Of a DNA stretch of 64,000 nucleotides, positions 49,975-63,173 are shown piece after piece. The notes under the pieces were generated by a model that worked only from the letters and a program-made list of their open reading frames with translations, did no database searches and was not told the origin of the DNA. The position numbers were made by a program, and so were the translations under genes. Positions within the stretch are counted from its first letter, which is position 1. Each line of letters opens with the position of its first letter. The DNA is from Parus major (taxonomy: Eukaryota; Chordata; Aves; Passeriformes; Paridae): NCBI RefSeq assembly GCF_001522545.3, contig NC_031776.1, positions 27,849,634 to 27,913,633 on the forward strand, in the 5' to 3' direction.

Positions 49975-52900
49975 AGCAGCTCTTTGCTCTGTTAGCATCT
50001 CCTGTGGGCTGTGCCTGGTTCTGGTAGCTGACCACTGAAGTGACTGAAGAGTTCTGGTATTTCTTCCCATGGAACAGAGGTTGTGCACTATTTTGAACTA
50101 AACACAGAGTTTTAGCTCACAGGAGACTTTTAGGCAACTTCTTTTGTTTCATATTCCTCACAGGAAAGCCTTACACAAAGCTTCTTGCTTGTTTTTAGAA
50201 GCTGTAACCTGGATTGTAGTTCTGGAAGCTATTGCCTAGGCTGGGGTAACCCTTCAGGCACATTCAGACAGAGCTGCTTGGCTCCAATTCCTGTATACTG
50301 TTACAGCTATAAACTTCTTTTATGTTACACTATGGTTCCCTTTAACAAAAATGTATTTCAAATGTGAAAGTATGCAAACCAAACACATTTCAGGTCTATC
50401 CATTGGTCTTTCACCTTTCTACTCCCTTTGTTTTGGAAGCTCTTGACTTAGCTTTTTTCCTGCCTTTTGGATTTTTTTAGATGGAACGTGTATTGAGGGA
50501 TGGAGAAAATTACTTTTATTTTTGGCTTCAGCAACATATAAAACATTTTGACCTTCAGATGGTTCCCTTCCCAAAAAAGAGGAGGAAAAGTTGTGGGGGG
50601 GAAGGAAACCACAAAATGATACTTTTTTTTGTATTATTATGTTCCCTGTTCCTCCAACGAAAAGTAAATTTAAACAATCAAAATGTATTTTGGATATGGC
50701 TCTTGCTTGCTTTCCTCCTCAGGTTTTCAAAGTCCACAAGGTGTTATGAAACATCAAAAGAAGGAAGTTCAGCATGAGGGGATGCTGTAACCCTGGAGCC
50801 ATCAAACTAGGAAAAAAACCCCAAAAAACAACAAAAAAGAAAGTTTTTCACAGAAAATTTCAGTTTGGGGAAAATTAAGCTTTAATATAAAAAGGTGCTC
50901 ATAGGGGAAGTCCCCAAACACTTCTGCCCTTCATTCTGCTCAGGAGTCTCACTCTTGGAACCATTGAAGTGTCTCCTCTTTTCTCTGAACAGTTCAAGGT
51001 TGTTCCTTGCTGAAGAGGGTTTTCATAAATCTGATCCTTCTTGCCCACATATTCTAGTTTATTTTTGCATTACCTGTCTGCCATGGCAGCCTGGGCTATC
51101 CATGGACAAACAGCTCCTCACTGCCATTATCCACGGCCTCCTCTGGTGCATCTGTAAGGTCACTGGCCTTTCAGCCTTTGAAACCCTCACAGGATCCCTT
51201 TCTGCTGTGACATGTGGGAGAATCAGCAGGAGATTTCACAAGGGTGTAAACATTCCAGGATTTTTGTTTCAGCCCTGCTGTCTGGCACAGTGAGCACCCA
51301 GCTCAGCAGGGGTCTGTGTGCCACAGGCAAAGCTTCTCACACCCCACAGCAACTTGGCCCTTTCTCCAGTTACCTGCAGTACTGAGCTGTGACTTCTCTG
51401 CCCTGAGCAGTGACTGACAGATGGGAAGCAGCAGCAGAAGAGATGCTGCAGTGGCCCTACAGCAGGAGAAAAGGTGTGGTGCAGGTTTGAATTGCTGGGC
51501 AGGACCCAGTGTCAGGACTGCACTGCCAGGAGGTCAGACATAGCCTTTCTCTGACACTCTTTTCACCCTGCACACATCCTGGCACATATAAACTTGGAGA
51601 TAAAATATTGTGAGGCAGCTGGATATTTATTTAAAAGACAAGACATCATAGAAAAATCCTTGATGGCAAACAGCCACTTACAACTTTCAGGGACTTCTTT
51701 CATTTCTCCTGCTTCTCCTCTTCTACTCTCATGCTTCTTCCCCACATAGCTTGCACTCTCATATTTTACCTCTAGTTTATAATCAGGTCAGAGCCCCATG
51801 GATAAAGGTTGTGTTTTCCTGGCTGTTGGCAGGATGCTCAGCCCCAAAGGGCTCTGTTCCTGGCAGGGGTGTTTAAAGTTACTGCAGTGCTGCACTTGCC
51901 ATCCTGGTGAATTTTTCTGTTTCTGCCACAAGACTGTACCAAGACCTGTCTGACCCAGCTGGGATTTGTTCTCTCACTAAACCTGTCTCTGCTGAGTGCT
52001 GTGATTGTAAGCCTTGTTAAACCTGGATGATTAAATCATCTGATCCCCATAGTAACCCAGAGCAGAGCTTTATCCAATATCCTTTATTCAATATCAATCA
52101 GCAGTTTCCTCTGTGGTGAGTAGGCAACTCAAACACAGTGGGGAGTGCCTGAGTGCCTCTCTAGGGCCTAGAGCACAGCACTTGCAGTAAAGATACTCTT
52201 TTACAAAGCTCATCGTTGCTTTATCAATCCTTTCTAATTGTTACTTACATTTAAATATCTTGTTTAAACTACCAACAGGTTTCAGTGGGCTGATACGATC
52301 AAAATGTACATTTTGTGATTGTAGTAATGATACTGTTATCTTAGTAGGCTAAACATTTGTCAGACAGAGAATTTCTTTGTTTTACAAACTCAGGCTCTGA
52401 AAGGGACCATAAAGGAAATCAGTGATGGAACTGTGAAGAGCAGTTATATTTTTTTCTGAATCTTTATCCACTCTTTTAGTTTTACATTGTTTCTCATCTT
52501 GAAAACCTTAGGCTCATCTGTCATTGGCAGAGTTCGAATCAATTGCTCTATTTACACATTTGTGAATAATGTATTTTTCTAAAGAGTTCATGTAGCTTCT
52601 CTTTTCCCTCCTGCATACCTGCTGTATATTTCAAGGGGTCCTTCTACATTTTCGTTACTCCCACCAAGAAAAAAAAAAAAGAATGAAGGAAAATACTTCA
52701 CAAGCCATGAAAGGCCACACTTGGAAAAGTACAAATTCCTCCATTTGATTGGAAAGCTTTTCCTCAAAAACATGAAAATCAGCACTGTGCTGCTGTGTGC
52801 ACAAACATGAAAATTAGCTGCTGTGATAGCTGTCATTAGTAGCAACAACTTGGAGGTCAAGGTCTTAGAAGTCTACATCAGCTGAGTACTGTGTGTGTCT

Positions 52901-55900
52901 ACACTTAATATCAGGTCTGCAAATGCTGTTTTTCTCTTGGTGTGGTGTCAGAGCAGCAAAACAGAGTTACTAGAGGTAGGAGAAAACACAAGATGCTGAA
53001 TAATTATTTGAGGAATTAATAAAACTTCAAGTGCACGTGATCATAGCAGAGTCTGAGCATTTTTAAAGAGGTTTCTAATAATTAGGATATTGTTTTATCT
53101 GTTGGTTCCAAAGAGCTGTAGAGATCTCCGGTGTAAGAGCACAGGAAGAAGAAACTGGGCCAGACATTGAGCATGCTCAGCTGTTTCTCTTCCTGGGAAC
53201 TTCAAAGCATAAGCTAAAGTGGTGGAAACAACCATAGAAGAAAATTAAATGGAGATTTGCTTAATCAAAAAAATCAAGAGCTTTTCAGGTTGACTTCGCT
53301 TCAATGCTTACTCTGCCTGGAACAATGTTCTTCCCATCCTCTTGAGCTGTGAGAGACCTGGGACATTATTTCAGAAAACTCTGATTGTGTCCAAGCAAAC
53401 AGCCCAGATGGGAGGGGCCAGACCTAGACTAGAGCTGACCACAGCTATGTCTGACCCATGAGTTGCATCTGGAAAAATGATGTGAAAAGGTAAATATGGG
53501 ACAAGAAAGGGAGACGTGGGAAAAATGTCTTAGTTTCAGAGGGAACAAAATCACTGTTCTAACTAGTGCTATGGACAGCAACAACCAAAAGTGTTTATAT
53601 GCCCTAAGTAAGAAAATATTTCTGAATTTCTGAATATTGCCATTGGTCATAGCGTGACAGACTTGATTAATTGTATTGCTAATTCATTACCCTGCAGCTA
53701 AGTGCCAGGTACGATTCCTGAGAGCTGCAGAAAAGACTCATGAACAGCAACCCAGCAGCATAACTGCAAAGGAAATAATCTACCTGTCAGCCTGGAGAAA
53801 TTTCATGCAGAGCACAGCAGCATCTTTCTATGCTGATGCAGAGCACATTTTCTGTGTCTTGTACAGAAGGAACATGCACAAATGTGGTTATTTATAGCTT
53901 CTCCACCTACACTCAGCTTTGAAATTTTTTTCTTAAAGAAGTTTAGCATTTAAAGACTACAACAAGGTTTTCAACTTGAAGATATGTTTTTTTCTTTTCT
54001 TGATTTCCTTAAAAACAATAATCTAGGAACATTAGTAACAATCCAGGCATTAAGGAAGAAACATTAGTTCTTCATTTGTCTGTCTATTGTTCTCTTACTT
54101 GGAATGTTTTTAGAGAGGCGGTTGCCAAATTTTATGAAGAAAAATATTTAATCGAGAAAATGAAAGATAAGTGGGTACATTTGATGAATGTGAACTTTAC
54201 CAAAAGAAATCTATGTTAGGTTGAAAGAAGTTCCTCTGCACAGTAAGAGAAGCATGTGGTGTATATTCCCACTCCTTTTTTTGGAGAGCCTGCATCCCAG
54301 GTGATGGCATTTAGTGCAGGAGAAGGCTGGGGCTGTGTCACCTCAGGCAATACCCAGAGGAAAGGGACAAGTCTTGCTCTCAAATGCCCAGCCTACACCC
54401 AGCCAGCTCTTCCAGAGCCCAGAACTGAACGTGCTGTTTCCAAGAGAGACATAACTAAATCCTACAATTTGCTAATTACTAGAGCTGGGACCAACTCTTT
54501 TCATTAGGAGAAGGTGGTGGATGGGACCAGAATACATTGTATTCTCACTCCTCCAAACTCGTATCAGGTTCAAACCATCATGATACTTTTATAGACGTGA
54601 AGAATTGTACAAGTACATAGTAGCCATCTGCAGAAAGCAAACACAAGGGGTTTTTTGCCATATAAGCCTGTGAAAAGGTAAGGAGTTCAGGTGGAGCAGC
54701 TCTGGGGAAGCAGTGTGTGTACCTCATCATTGCATGAGGGGAGCAGCCCTGCTGCCCACAGAGGGTGGTATATCTGGGAGCAGATGAGTAATTGTGACTA
54801 TTGCCCAGGTCTCTAGGTCTACAATAATGTGAAAGCTGTTGGAGGTGGGTGGGGAATGGCAGAGGAACTCTGCAGCAAGTCCCCATGAACTTCTGAGCCT
54901 CTGCTAGAAAAGCTGTGAACAGTCTCGTTGGTATGCAGTCCATTGCTACGGGAGATATTTAGGATGTCTTCACTTACTCATCCTGTTAAGTCTGCAGCCC
55001 TTTCATAACCAGTTTTCATATTTTTGCATTAGAAACTTCTAAGAAGGGGGTTACTGGGGGAGTTGTTATTCTGTAGTGTTTTCCACTGCAGAAGCTGTTG
55101 ATGAACAAGGATCCTGGCTGCAGGGACTGTCTTCTCTGGATAAACTCCTACAGACCTGTTTCCAGATGGGCTTGTAGGATATCTGTGGGTGCTAGAAGCA
55201 GTGTGAAGTGTGAATAAGAGTATATACATGTATTTCTGAGTATCTAGGACTTTCCTGACACTTCTCTGGACCCACATGTCTCAGTAGCTGTATGGTTTAC
55301 TCAGACATGTTCAGCAGTGTCAGCTGTGCTTTGTGCAGTGGCCCCCACTGCAAAGAACAGAAGATGGATATTCTGTTTTGACAAACTAGTGGGGCTTTAA
55401 ACTACAAAGCTTACATTTTTGTTGTAAAAATTAAAAATTGTGCAGAGGTGAAACTTTCACATAATGTCCAGGAAGCTCATAAAAACACCTACAATCTGAC
55501 TTCATGGGGACTTCTCGTTTTGGTTGAATGTAGACAAGGGAATAAAGGAATTTTTTTTAAAAAAAATGTTTTAATTGGCTCTGCATTTAATTCCCCTCAT
55601 TAATTTAGTTGCAATATGCAGCAAAATACTGATAGGTCTGTAAGGTTATTTTTCCCTCCAAGGGTAAATGAGACTGTATGTTTTTTCTTTAGAAAAGACC
55701 TCTTTAATTATGTCGTGGTATTTGGAATAGCTACAATTAGAGAGCAAAAGCAGGGAGTGATTAAAAACTCCTACTTAATAGCAGCTGCATTAGTTCTCTG
55801 GCTTTTGAAAGAGACCCAGGCACAGTTGAGTCCACACATACCAGACAGAGGAGTTGTGGTGAAAAGGAAAGGCAAAATGGTGGTCAAAAATTTTAAACTG

Positions 55901-56042
55901 ACTTTAGGGAACACTGTTGTAGTGTTTCAAGAGAGCTCTTACTTGAGAAAGGATTGAAGAAGTATTAAAATTCATTCTTCTTGTCCAGTCTTCAGACTAT
56001 GTTGAAGACAGAGTGCAGCTCTGCTCATTCAATTCCACCTGA

Positions 56043-56066
56043 AAACAAACAAACAAACAAGCAAAC
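56043..56066 (+). repeat. AAAC tetranucleotide repeat
   Basis: About six AAAC/CAAA units with one A-to-G interruption (AAACAAGCAAAC). Simple intron microsatellite. Confidence 0.85.
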
Positions 56067-56600
56067 ATGCCCAAAAAACCCCTCTGAAACCTCAATTGCT
56101 TGTCTGGTGACAGTGGGCTACACCGTGTCTTAAGACAGTTTGTAATAAGTGACACTTATTACTTAGAGTCTGAGCTGAATTAAATACAGAAGAACTTGCT
56201 AGGCTGGCTATATTATTTACTGAAGATGAATTAGTCATTGCTGCATGGACAAATCAAGCTATGGTATTTCAGCATTTATAGGTGTGCATTCAGCAATTGG
56301 GCATTTGTACCAGAGTGGTTTTGGAGCTTACACCTGATTTTAAAGCCCTGCTTTTCAGTGGATTGCTATTCCCTTTTGTACAGCTGCCATTATGTTGCTT
56401 ATTATTTATAATATTTCAGTATGTTCCTTTAGTGAAAAAGGTTCCTAGAATCCTCAACCAAACTTGGAATATTTGGAATATTTCTAGAGGCTGCAAAAAC
56501 TTAAAATGGAAGGCACTTTCTTTCCACTTTCTCTGTCAGCCTTGATTTTTTCGACAGTAAATGTGATTAATGTCATTTTAGAAAAGTGAATGGAGGCAGG

Positions 56601-56671
56601 GATGTTGAGTCATTTGCTGAACTGCCATGCTGGGCATTGAACCAAATCACTCCAATTCCAGTCTACTTTTG
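56601..56671 (-). mobile_element. Possible relic of a tRNA-derived SINE
   Basis: The stretch has GTTGAGTCA, then GAACTGCCATGCTGGGCATTGAACC and a CCAATTCCAGTCTAC tail. This resembles reversed tRNA-derived SINE heads of amniotes and shares words with the segment at 31.92-31.97 kb. The family is not determined. Confidence 0.3.
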
Positions 56672-58791
56672 ATATGAAATCCTTGTTACCTACTACTTAC
56701 TTCTTGAAACTCTGTCATGATTTGACATATTTCTGACCAAAGGCAGTGAACAGAGTGAGGCCCTGTTCCCTCCAGGTGCTGCTGAGCTGCACTAGCAGGG
56801 CTGAGCCTGCACGTGGGGATGGCACTTACAGCCTATGAACTACACATGTTCACATGGAGAACAGAACATGGTGTTGAGGTGTGTGTCCAGAGGCTCACAT
56901 CCTGCACAGCTAGCTCCTGCCTCTTAACTTGACAAATATGAGGTCTTTGATCCACTTTTGCTGAAGGTGGTTAAAACTTCACTGTGGCTTTTGGTGGTTT
57001 TAGAGTCAAATATAGGTGCCTCTGGAAATAAAAATGATTTAGTGGGCGCCAAAGTTGATGTTTCTGGTTTAGACATGAGGTGTGATCCCCATCTTTAAAA
57101 GGTTTTGTTACAATATTTTTATTGTGCCACCAACATTAATTTATAATGAAGAAAGAAGTGAAAAAGGGAGCTCAGTTTTTATTAGGAGGTAGAAACCACA
57201 GATGAGAATGACTGAGTTTTGTTTTGGGTTCTATTATAAACCATTCATAATAGCAGGAAAAGCCAGAGGATAAGTTCCTTTGTATTTCAGTGTATTTTCT
57301 CAGCTAGACCTTTACTTGACATTACCCTGCTGTGACAGGGCCAGGGATAATAGGGAAAAGGAATCTATTTTCAGCAATGATTTGGAATACAAAAAGAAAC
57401 TGATTTAAATCAAGCTGTATGTGCATTTTATTCATTACAGCGGATTAGTATTTCTTAAGTCTTCTTGAGTTGTTGCAAGTTAGGGGGGATTTTTCATTTT
57501 GTTTTCCTTCTGATTCTGTGTTTGTTCTGTCTTCCCTGGTGCTGTTGCTGACACTGAGTTCTCCTGGAGGGCCTGGTAGCAGGCCAGGGGTTGGGCTGGC
57601 CATAGCATCCTGCACAGAACAGCATTATCCACTAGATGGAATTCCAATGGATAGAAGTTGACAATCCCACATTGGCAGCTGCCTCTACTCACAGTCAGTG
57701 GTCTCCCTGGCAAATGTGCAAAGTATCTCTTAAAGGCACTTTTGCCTCCCAATAAAGGAGTGGTTTGTGGGTAACCTGAGAGCATGTCTTTTTTGAACTG
57801 TGTTGCTCATAAATGCATATGATGTGTAGCTTCTAGTTCTGCTAGAAGAAAATGAAGTATCAAGAGATTCTGTCCTGTATTTGCAAAATCTGGTACATAC
57901 AGTAAGTATTATTAACTAGGCTTGTGCAATTTTGAAGAGCTTTGACAGTAAAGATTGGATTTTGTTGCTGTGCAGTGGAACAAAACATTTATAATAAGCT
58001 TTGGATGTAAAGTGTGATCTGAAACACGAACCTTTTAACTGTATTTCTTGGTTACAAAAAGCAGGCTTGGCAAAGGCAGAGCTTCTGGAATAGGAGTGTC
58101 AGATATGCAGAGCCTTGGAGCTACTGAGTATTCATAATACAGCTACAGAAAAGGGAGAGAGATAAGGTTTGATTCTTGTGAATTTTAAAGTGCCATATGA
58201 ATTCCTGGTATCTCACCAGAATTTAGTTAGCCCATCGTTTCTCAAGAGCAAGCAAGGAAATGCTTTTAATGGCAGCTTGATACTGCCTGGCTTCCTTTCA
58301 CTACACAATTTTAGAGGCCTTATTCATGTGTTTAAAGTTAGGCAATGCTTATGCACCTATTTGAAATGGGGCCTCATTTAAAGCTGAATAAATTAGGTGG
58401 AATTGCTCTGGAATTTATTACAAATCTGTTACCAAAGAGTTAAACTAACCCCCTTGAGTTGTACCAGATTTGTACTGTTTTGAGATCAAGATCTGACTCT
58501 TAACTGCTTGAAGTGTAAAATGATATAATTTATTTTCAGTTTTCAGAATAACCTAGTTTTAGAGTAGCTATGGCAACAATAGTGGGTCTCAGGGTAACAA
58601 AGATTAACGATTCCCTTGGCCAAGGCACTTCAGTGGGTCACCTCAGTCAAGAGCAATGGAACTGTTCAACATGGCCTGGGTCAAATGCAGAATTTGGGGT
58701 GCCCTGTCAGCACTGGTACCACATGCTGCGCCCTAATCACCAGCTCACACTTCTCATCCCTTCCTGTTGTTTGAGCAGCCCTCAGTGTTCA

Positions 58792-58948
58792 GGCTGCCTG
58801 GGAAAGTGGGGAGTCACCATCTCTGGAGGTATTGAAAAGATGTGCAGAATCTTAGGGACCTGGTTTACTGGTGGGCTTGGCAATGCTGGATTGGAGTCAA
58901 TGATCTTCAGGTTCCTTTCTGACTTTAATGATACTGTCATTCTTTCCC
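58792..58948 (+). mobile_element. CR1 LINE fragment (3' end, forward orientation)
   Basis: Words in order are GGCTGCCTGGGAAAGTGG, GGAGTCACCATCTCTGGAGG, GGTTTACTGGTGGGCTTGGC, GGAGTCAATGATCTTCAGG and a TGTCATTCT end. They follow the 3' end of avian CR1 closely, including the terminal octamer-like ATTCT. This is a 5'-truncated, diverged copy of roughly 155 bp. The 162-codon open frame over it is not the CR1 reverse transcriptase, because this part of CR1 is the 3' end past the coding region. Confidence 0.88.
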
Positions 58949-59288
58949 AAGTCATCCTCATTTCATCTTCATTAATTCTGCTAAAAGAAATACAGCTTAA
59001 AAGATGTGAAAATATTGAAGTTTTTCAACTAACTTCAAGAGCAGATATAGTTCCTTAAAGTAATGGGTTTACTACTCCTTTGACATTTTGAGTTCATGTA
59101 AAATGGGTGTAGATCATGAGAATTTGCTGAGAAAGAGTTGGTTCCCAAGGAGATTTTGATTTAAATTGGATAAAGTTGTGAGATGTTTCTTCATTTTCAC
59201 ATTTCCTGATTAGGAAGGATACCTAAAGAGAGAGACTTCATTTTCAAAGTGCTGCCTTGAAATGTCTGTTTTCCTTTTTAAAATAGAG

Positions 59289-59307
59289 CCCCCCCCCCCC
59301 CCCCCCG

Positions 59308-59339
<32 letters not shown>

Positions 59340-59342
59340 CCC
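59289..59342 (+). repeat. 54-base nearly pure C tract (poly-G on the - strand)
   Basis: Fifty-two of 54 bases are C, broken only by G at 59307 and 59339. The tract ends abruptly in TGCTTTTTTTTAATATT. On the - strand it is poly-G, able to form G-quadruplexes, while the + strand could form an i-motif. Such tracts are hard to sequence, so the printed length may be inexact. Confidence 0.95.
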
Positions 59343-61975
59343 TGCTTTTTTTTAATATTATTATTTAAAAATTAAATTAACATTTTTAAAGTTTTTAAAA
59401 TACTTGACCTTAACTGCAGTAATGCAATCATCTTGCCATATTCCCATAATACAAATTAGCATAGAGGAAGAGCAATTATCATCCCAGAACTTTGCTAAAT
59501 TATTGCCTGATTGCTTCTTCAACCTTTTCCTTCTCAAACCATTCTTCTGTCTCATTCCCATGTTTTCCTACAGTATTCCATACATATCAGCATTCCCTGC
59601 CAGTGGACTCTCAAGTATGTTTTTCCCTCTCTGGCAGGATTTGTTTTACTGGTTTAGTTGGGCCTTAGGTCAAAGACTTCCTGTGGCCAGGAGTTTGATC
59701 CTCAGCAAAGAGGAGAGTGGAAAGGGCTCTGCAAGTGGCTCTCTTCAAATACCTCCTTCCCAATCCTCTGCTCAGAAACCTGTCTGAACTGCCACTGTTA
59801 TTATTTGAACAGTTACACATCATTCTGCAGGGACAGTTAGGGCTATTCTTCCTCCAGGTAGCATTTTGAATCTTGTGGTTATCCAGCCATGTAATGACCG
59901 TAATAGCTGGCACAGTCAGCCTGCTGTAGCTGTACTGAGTTTTATTTCATTTTCTCAGTGACCTGGGTTTGCTGCTTGTTTTGTTGAGTGTGTAATTGTG
60001 CCCTTGAGGAGATAAGGAGACAGGACATGAAAATCATAATAGAAAATAATGTTTCTGTTGATGTTGATCTTAAACTAGTGAAATAAAAATAATTTTTAAA
60101 AAAGAGATATTAACATATTATAGCTACCCCAGTGAACAGAAACAGCTTTGAACAGAACAGAACAGTTCTTTTCATTCCAAAGAACTCATGAGTTACAGTC
60201 CTTTCCTAGCTAGTATAAAATACAGCTTGGCAATAAAGCCCAGTTAGGAAAGCTGAAGATTTAATTTGGAAAACACTCTTAACTGCACTTTTAATGGCAT
60301 CTTCAAGCTGCTTAAGCTTTTAAGGGATAATTAAATTATTTCAACTAAGTCACTGTAACTTCAATGTCTACCTATATCTCAGGATGTTAAATTTTGGCAG
60401 TGGAGTAAGTTACACGGTCCATGCTCTCAATTAAAATGTTAAATGTTTATCTTGAATTATTACATAGTTATTCTAAAGACATTTCCTTTCTTTGGGATAA
60501 GGGACAATTTCTCCAAACATGCTGATACCTAGATGTTTCCAAGTGCTGGTGATTTCAGGTTTGACTGGGACCTTTCAGAGTTCTTTCTTCATTTGCCACA
60601 GACCCACTGCTTAATATTTCTCATTGTTTTCATGGCAGATTAAGTGCATTGTGTCCACACAGATTGATGTTCTTGCTGTTGCTTTATTCCCTCAGTTATT
60701 CCATCCCTCAGCTTTTTAAAGTGCCAACTTTCTGTGTCTTTTATGATGGAAACAAAAATGTGGTATTTCTCTATGTTGGCTGATTATTGCGAGCTTATTA
60801 GATCCAGGTGCTTTATATACTAAACAATATATTATCTTTATTAGTATCTTAGTAAATGCTGAGGATTCTTTTGTTAATTAGGCCTATCAAGTTATCAGAG
60901 CCTCATACTAACATCTTGTCTCTTGCCAGTTTCTTGGGACAATTCAGAAATTCACTTCAACTTTTTATATAATATATATAATGTATACATGTAATGTTTT
61001 TATTTTCCCCTCTTCTATACCAAATTGAATTATAGAATTTATGTATTTCACAGAATGGTTGTGAAAACAAATTCACTGATGACTGGAGTGGTCAGATATG
61101 TTAACATGGGTCTCCAAGAACAAAAAAAGCTGTTCAGCCAGTTATTCTCTAATGACTACTTCAAGGCTATAAGCATCAAAAAGTTATTGGAATAGTTTTC
61201 TGTAGAGTTACAGTAAGTGGCTATCAATTATTAATAAATAAAAAGCACATACTGCATACTAATTTAATATGAAACATTGTTTAAAGTAAAGCCATTTGCC
61301 GTTTAAAAAAGAATATAAGATGAGATTTGTTCCAAACTTCAATTTGGCTCTGCTTCCATTTTTAATAGATATGTTGAAAACTCCTGACAAGGAGAAAGAT
61401 TGTTAATGGGATTATTTGCAGACTGTTAACAACACAAATGCTGGGAGACTGGCCCCCAGTAATTGCCATTACAAGTCATATAGTCATTCCTAGTCAAAAG
61501 TATGTTGCAGAAAAGCTCTTAGCAGACCACTTGGCACATGGCTGTCAAGCATTTGAAGAAATGTATTTTGGATTTTCTACCCAGAGCAAGTGGGAGACAA
61601 GCTGGTCAAAGAAAGGGAGGCAGGAAGTGATGGCTGAACTGCCAACACATCTGGTCCTGCTTCCTCGCCCCCACACTGTCACCTGTGTCAAATATGTGTT
61701 GTCCCTGCAGAACATAAAGTGCTTTACTACCTCATTTTGTGAAATTACTTGTATTCTGTGGATCAAAAATGTGTTGTAAACACAACATTTTAATTTAAAA
61801 AATGCTTTTCTTTGTAAAGAAATAAGGTTGGAACATAAGCACATGTGTAAAAAGCTTTGTTTGTAATTAGGATTTCCTATAAAAATATGCCTGGGATCTA
61901 CATTACAAAAAGCACTCAGAGCTCAGGTGGTTTAGATTCTGTACAAACAAGCCATGAAATTCCTGAAATAATAAG

Positions 61976-61992
61976 CAAATAAATAAATAAAT
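61976..61992 (+). repeat. AAAT tetranucleotide repeat
   Basis: About four AAAT units form a minor microsatellite. Confidence 0.8.
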
Positions 61993-63050
61993 TATCCCAT
62001 CTTCCATTTTCCAGTGGTAGGTTTCTGGGCTTAATACCTGTGGTACTGTCACTGTCCTGGGGCTGCCTGCAGTGTCTTGTCCCTTTGGAGTGACAGAAAT
62101 TCCAGCTGTTGTATCCCAGTCCATTGGCATCAGCTGCTGTGAGGATCCAGGCTTTGCTGGGAGCCCAGAGCTCCTTGCTGAAGGAACTCCCACCTGTTAC
62201 AGAAATACCAGTGCTGCTTGAGCTCTATATATTCCTTTAGATTTTGTGTATTGGAAAGAGATGGAGTATCAATCTCATTCTGAAATTTCCCAATCTTATA
62301 TTGTCAAGTTTGGGATTTTCTTCCACTTGTACTAGACCCCAAAGAGATTTGATCTACGTTTTAGTGTCAGTGTTGTTGTGAGAAGAAACTCCACGAGTGC
62401 TGCACATACAGATAACAAACATACTCTTAAAAGAGGATCCTCTGTAACTCTCAGAGTATCAGATTTATCATCCTCCTTTTCCATAAGGATCAGTTACATT
62501 TGGAACTCAATAGAAGAACCTGGAAGAATTGGAAGGTTCACATTGTCAGTATTTTCTGGTCTGCAGTGACCTTAACCTCTTCATTTCAGTAACTCTGATA
62601 ATGCATTTATTTAAAAAATAGATTTTAATTGATCCACCATGCTTTTGGACTACCTCTCACACTGAGATGCAAAATCAGCTGTTGCTGTTTTGCAGTTCAC
62701 GCAAGCTCATCAGAGGAGGGTACTTCCTGTAAAAGATTCTAGATTTCTGATTCCCTTTCCCAAAAGGAATCTATGTGAAAGTAAATATTTGATATCTGCC
62801 AGGCTCCAATAACTAAGCTACACTTCAAAATAAATTGAATAGCAAAAATTCAATAAACCTAATTTAGCAGTAGCATCCATGAGCATTTATCTTCTCTCCA
62901 GTTAGAATGGATTTTTACAGAGATTTTTACCGTGTTCAGCCATAGCAAGCACAAGGCATTCCTTTGCAGCTGTTCCATCCTAACCCTCACAGGGTTTCTC
63001 TGTGCTGCTGGGACAGGAGAGATAACTGGAATGTTCTTCTTTTCTGGCAG

Positions 63051-63173
63051 GTACTGGACTGGATTGAAAATCACGGGGAAGCTTTTCTGAGCAAACACAC
63101 AGGAGTGGGGAAGTCTCTACACAGAGCACGTGCACTGCAGAAAAGACATGATGATTTTGAAGAGGTAGCACAG
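63051..63173 (+). CDS. KALRN: KALRN exon F: first part of spectrin repeat 4
   Basis: This exon has 41 codons, phase 0. The acceptor is TTTCTGGCAG before GTA and the donor is CAG before GTAAGA. The translation begins VLDWIENHGEAFLSKHTGVG and ends HDDFEEVAQ. It starts at helix A of spectrin repeat 4 (LDWIENH) and joins exon E as DVQQ-VLDW. This segment is almost the same in kalirin and TRIO; the DDFEE form here matches kalirin, where TRIO has EDFEE as I recall. The same length and placement as exon B suggest a repeated exon design. The following exon (expected to begin NTYTNADK) is beyond the window. Roughly residues 548-588. Confidence 0.96.

Larger units (their letters stand above)
40575..63050 (+). 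other. KALRN: KALRN intron between exons E and F (22.5 kb)
   Basis: The intron opens with GTAATG and closes with TTTCTGGCAG. Listed separately are an AT repeat at 41.68 kb, the 74-bp duplication at 44.33 and 46.09 kb with three inverted repeats, a GCTGT repeat at 49.95 kb, an AAAC repeat at 56.04 kb, a possible SINE relic at 56.6 kb, a CR1 relic at 58.8 kb, a C tract at 59.29 kb and an AAAT repeat at 61.98 kb. Open frames of up to 162 codons (58570-59058) have no recognised content; that one overlaps the CR1 relic. The remainder is unique AT-rich intron. Confidence 0.85.

Noticed and set aside
58570..59058. 162-codon open frame on the + strand
   Set aside because: It overlaps the 3' end of a CR1 relic, past the CR1 coding region, and resembles no protein.
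60141..60185. Steroid-receptor-like element around AGAACAGAACAGTTCT
   Set aside because: It arises from a short AACAG tandem and lacks proper half-site spacing, so there is nothing to distinguish it from chance.
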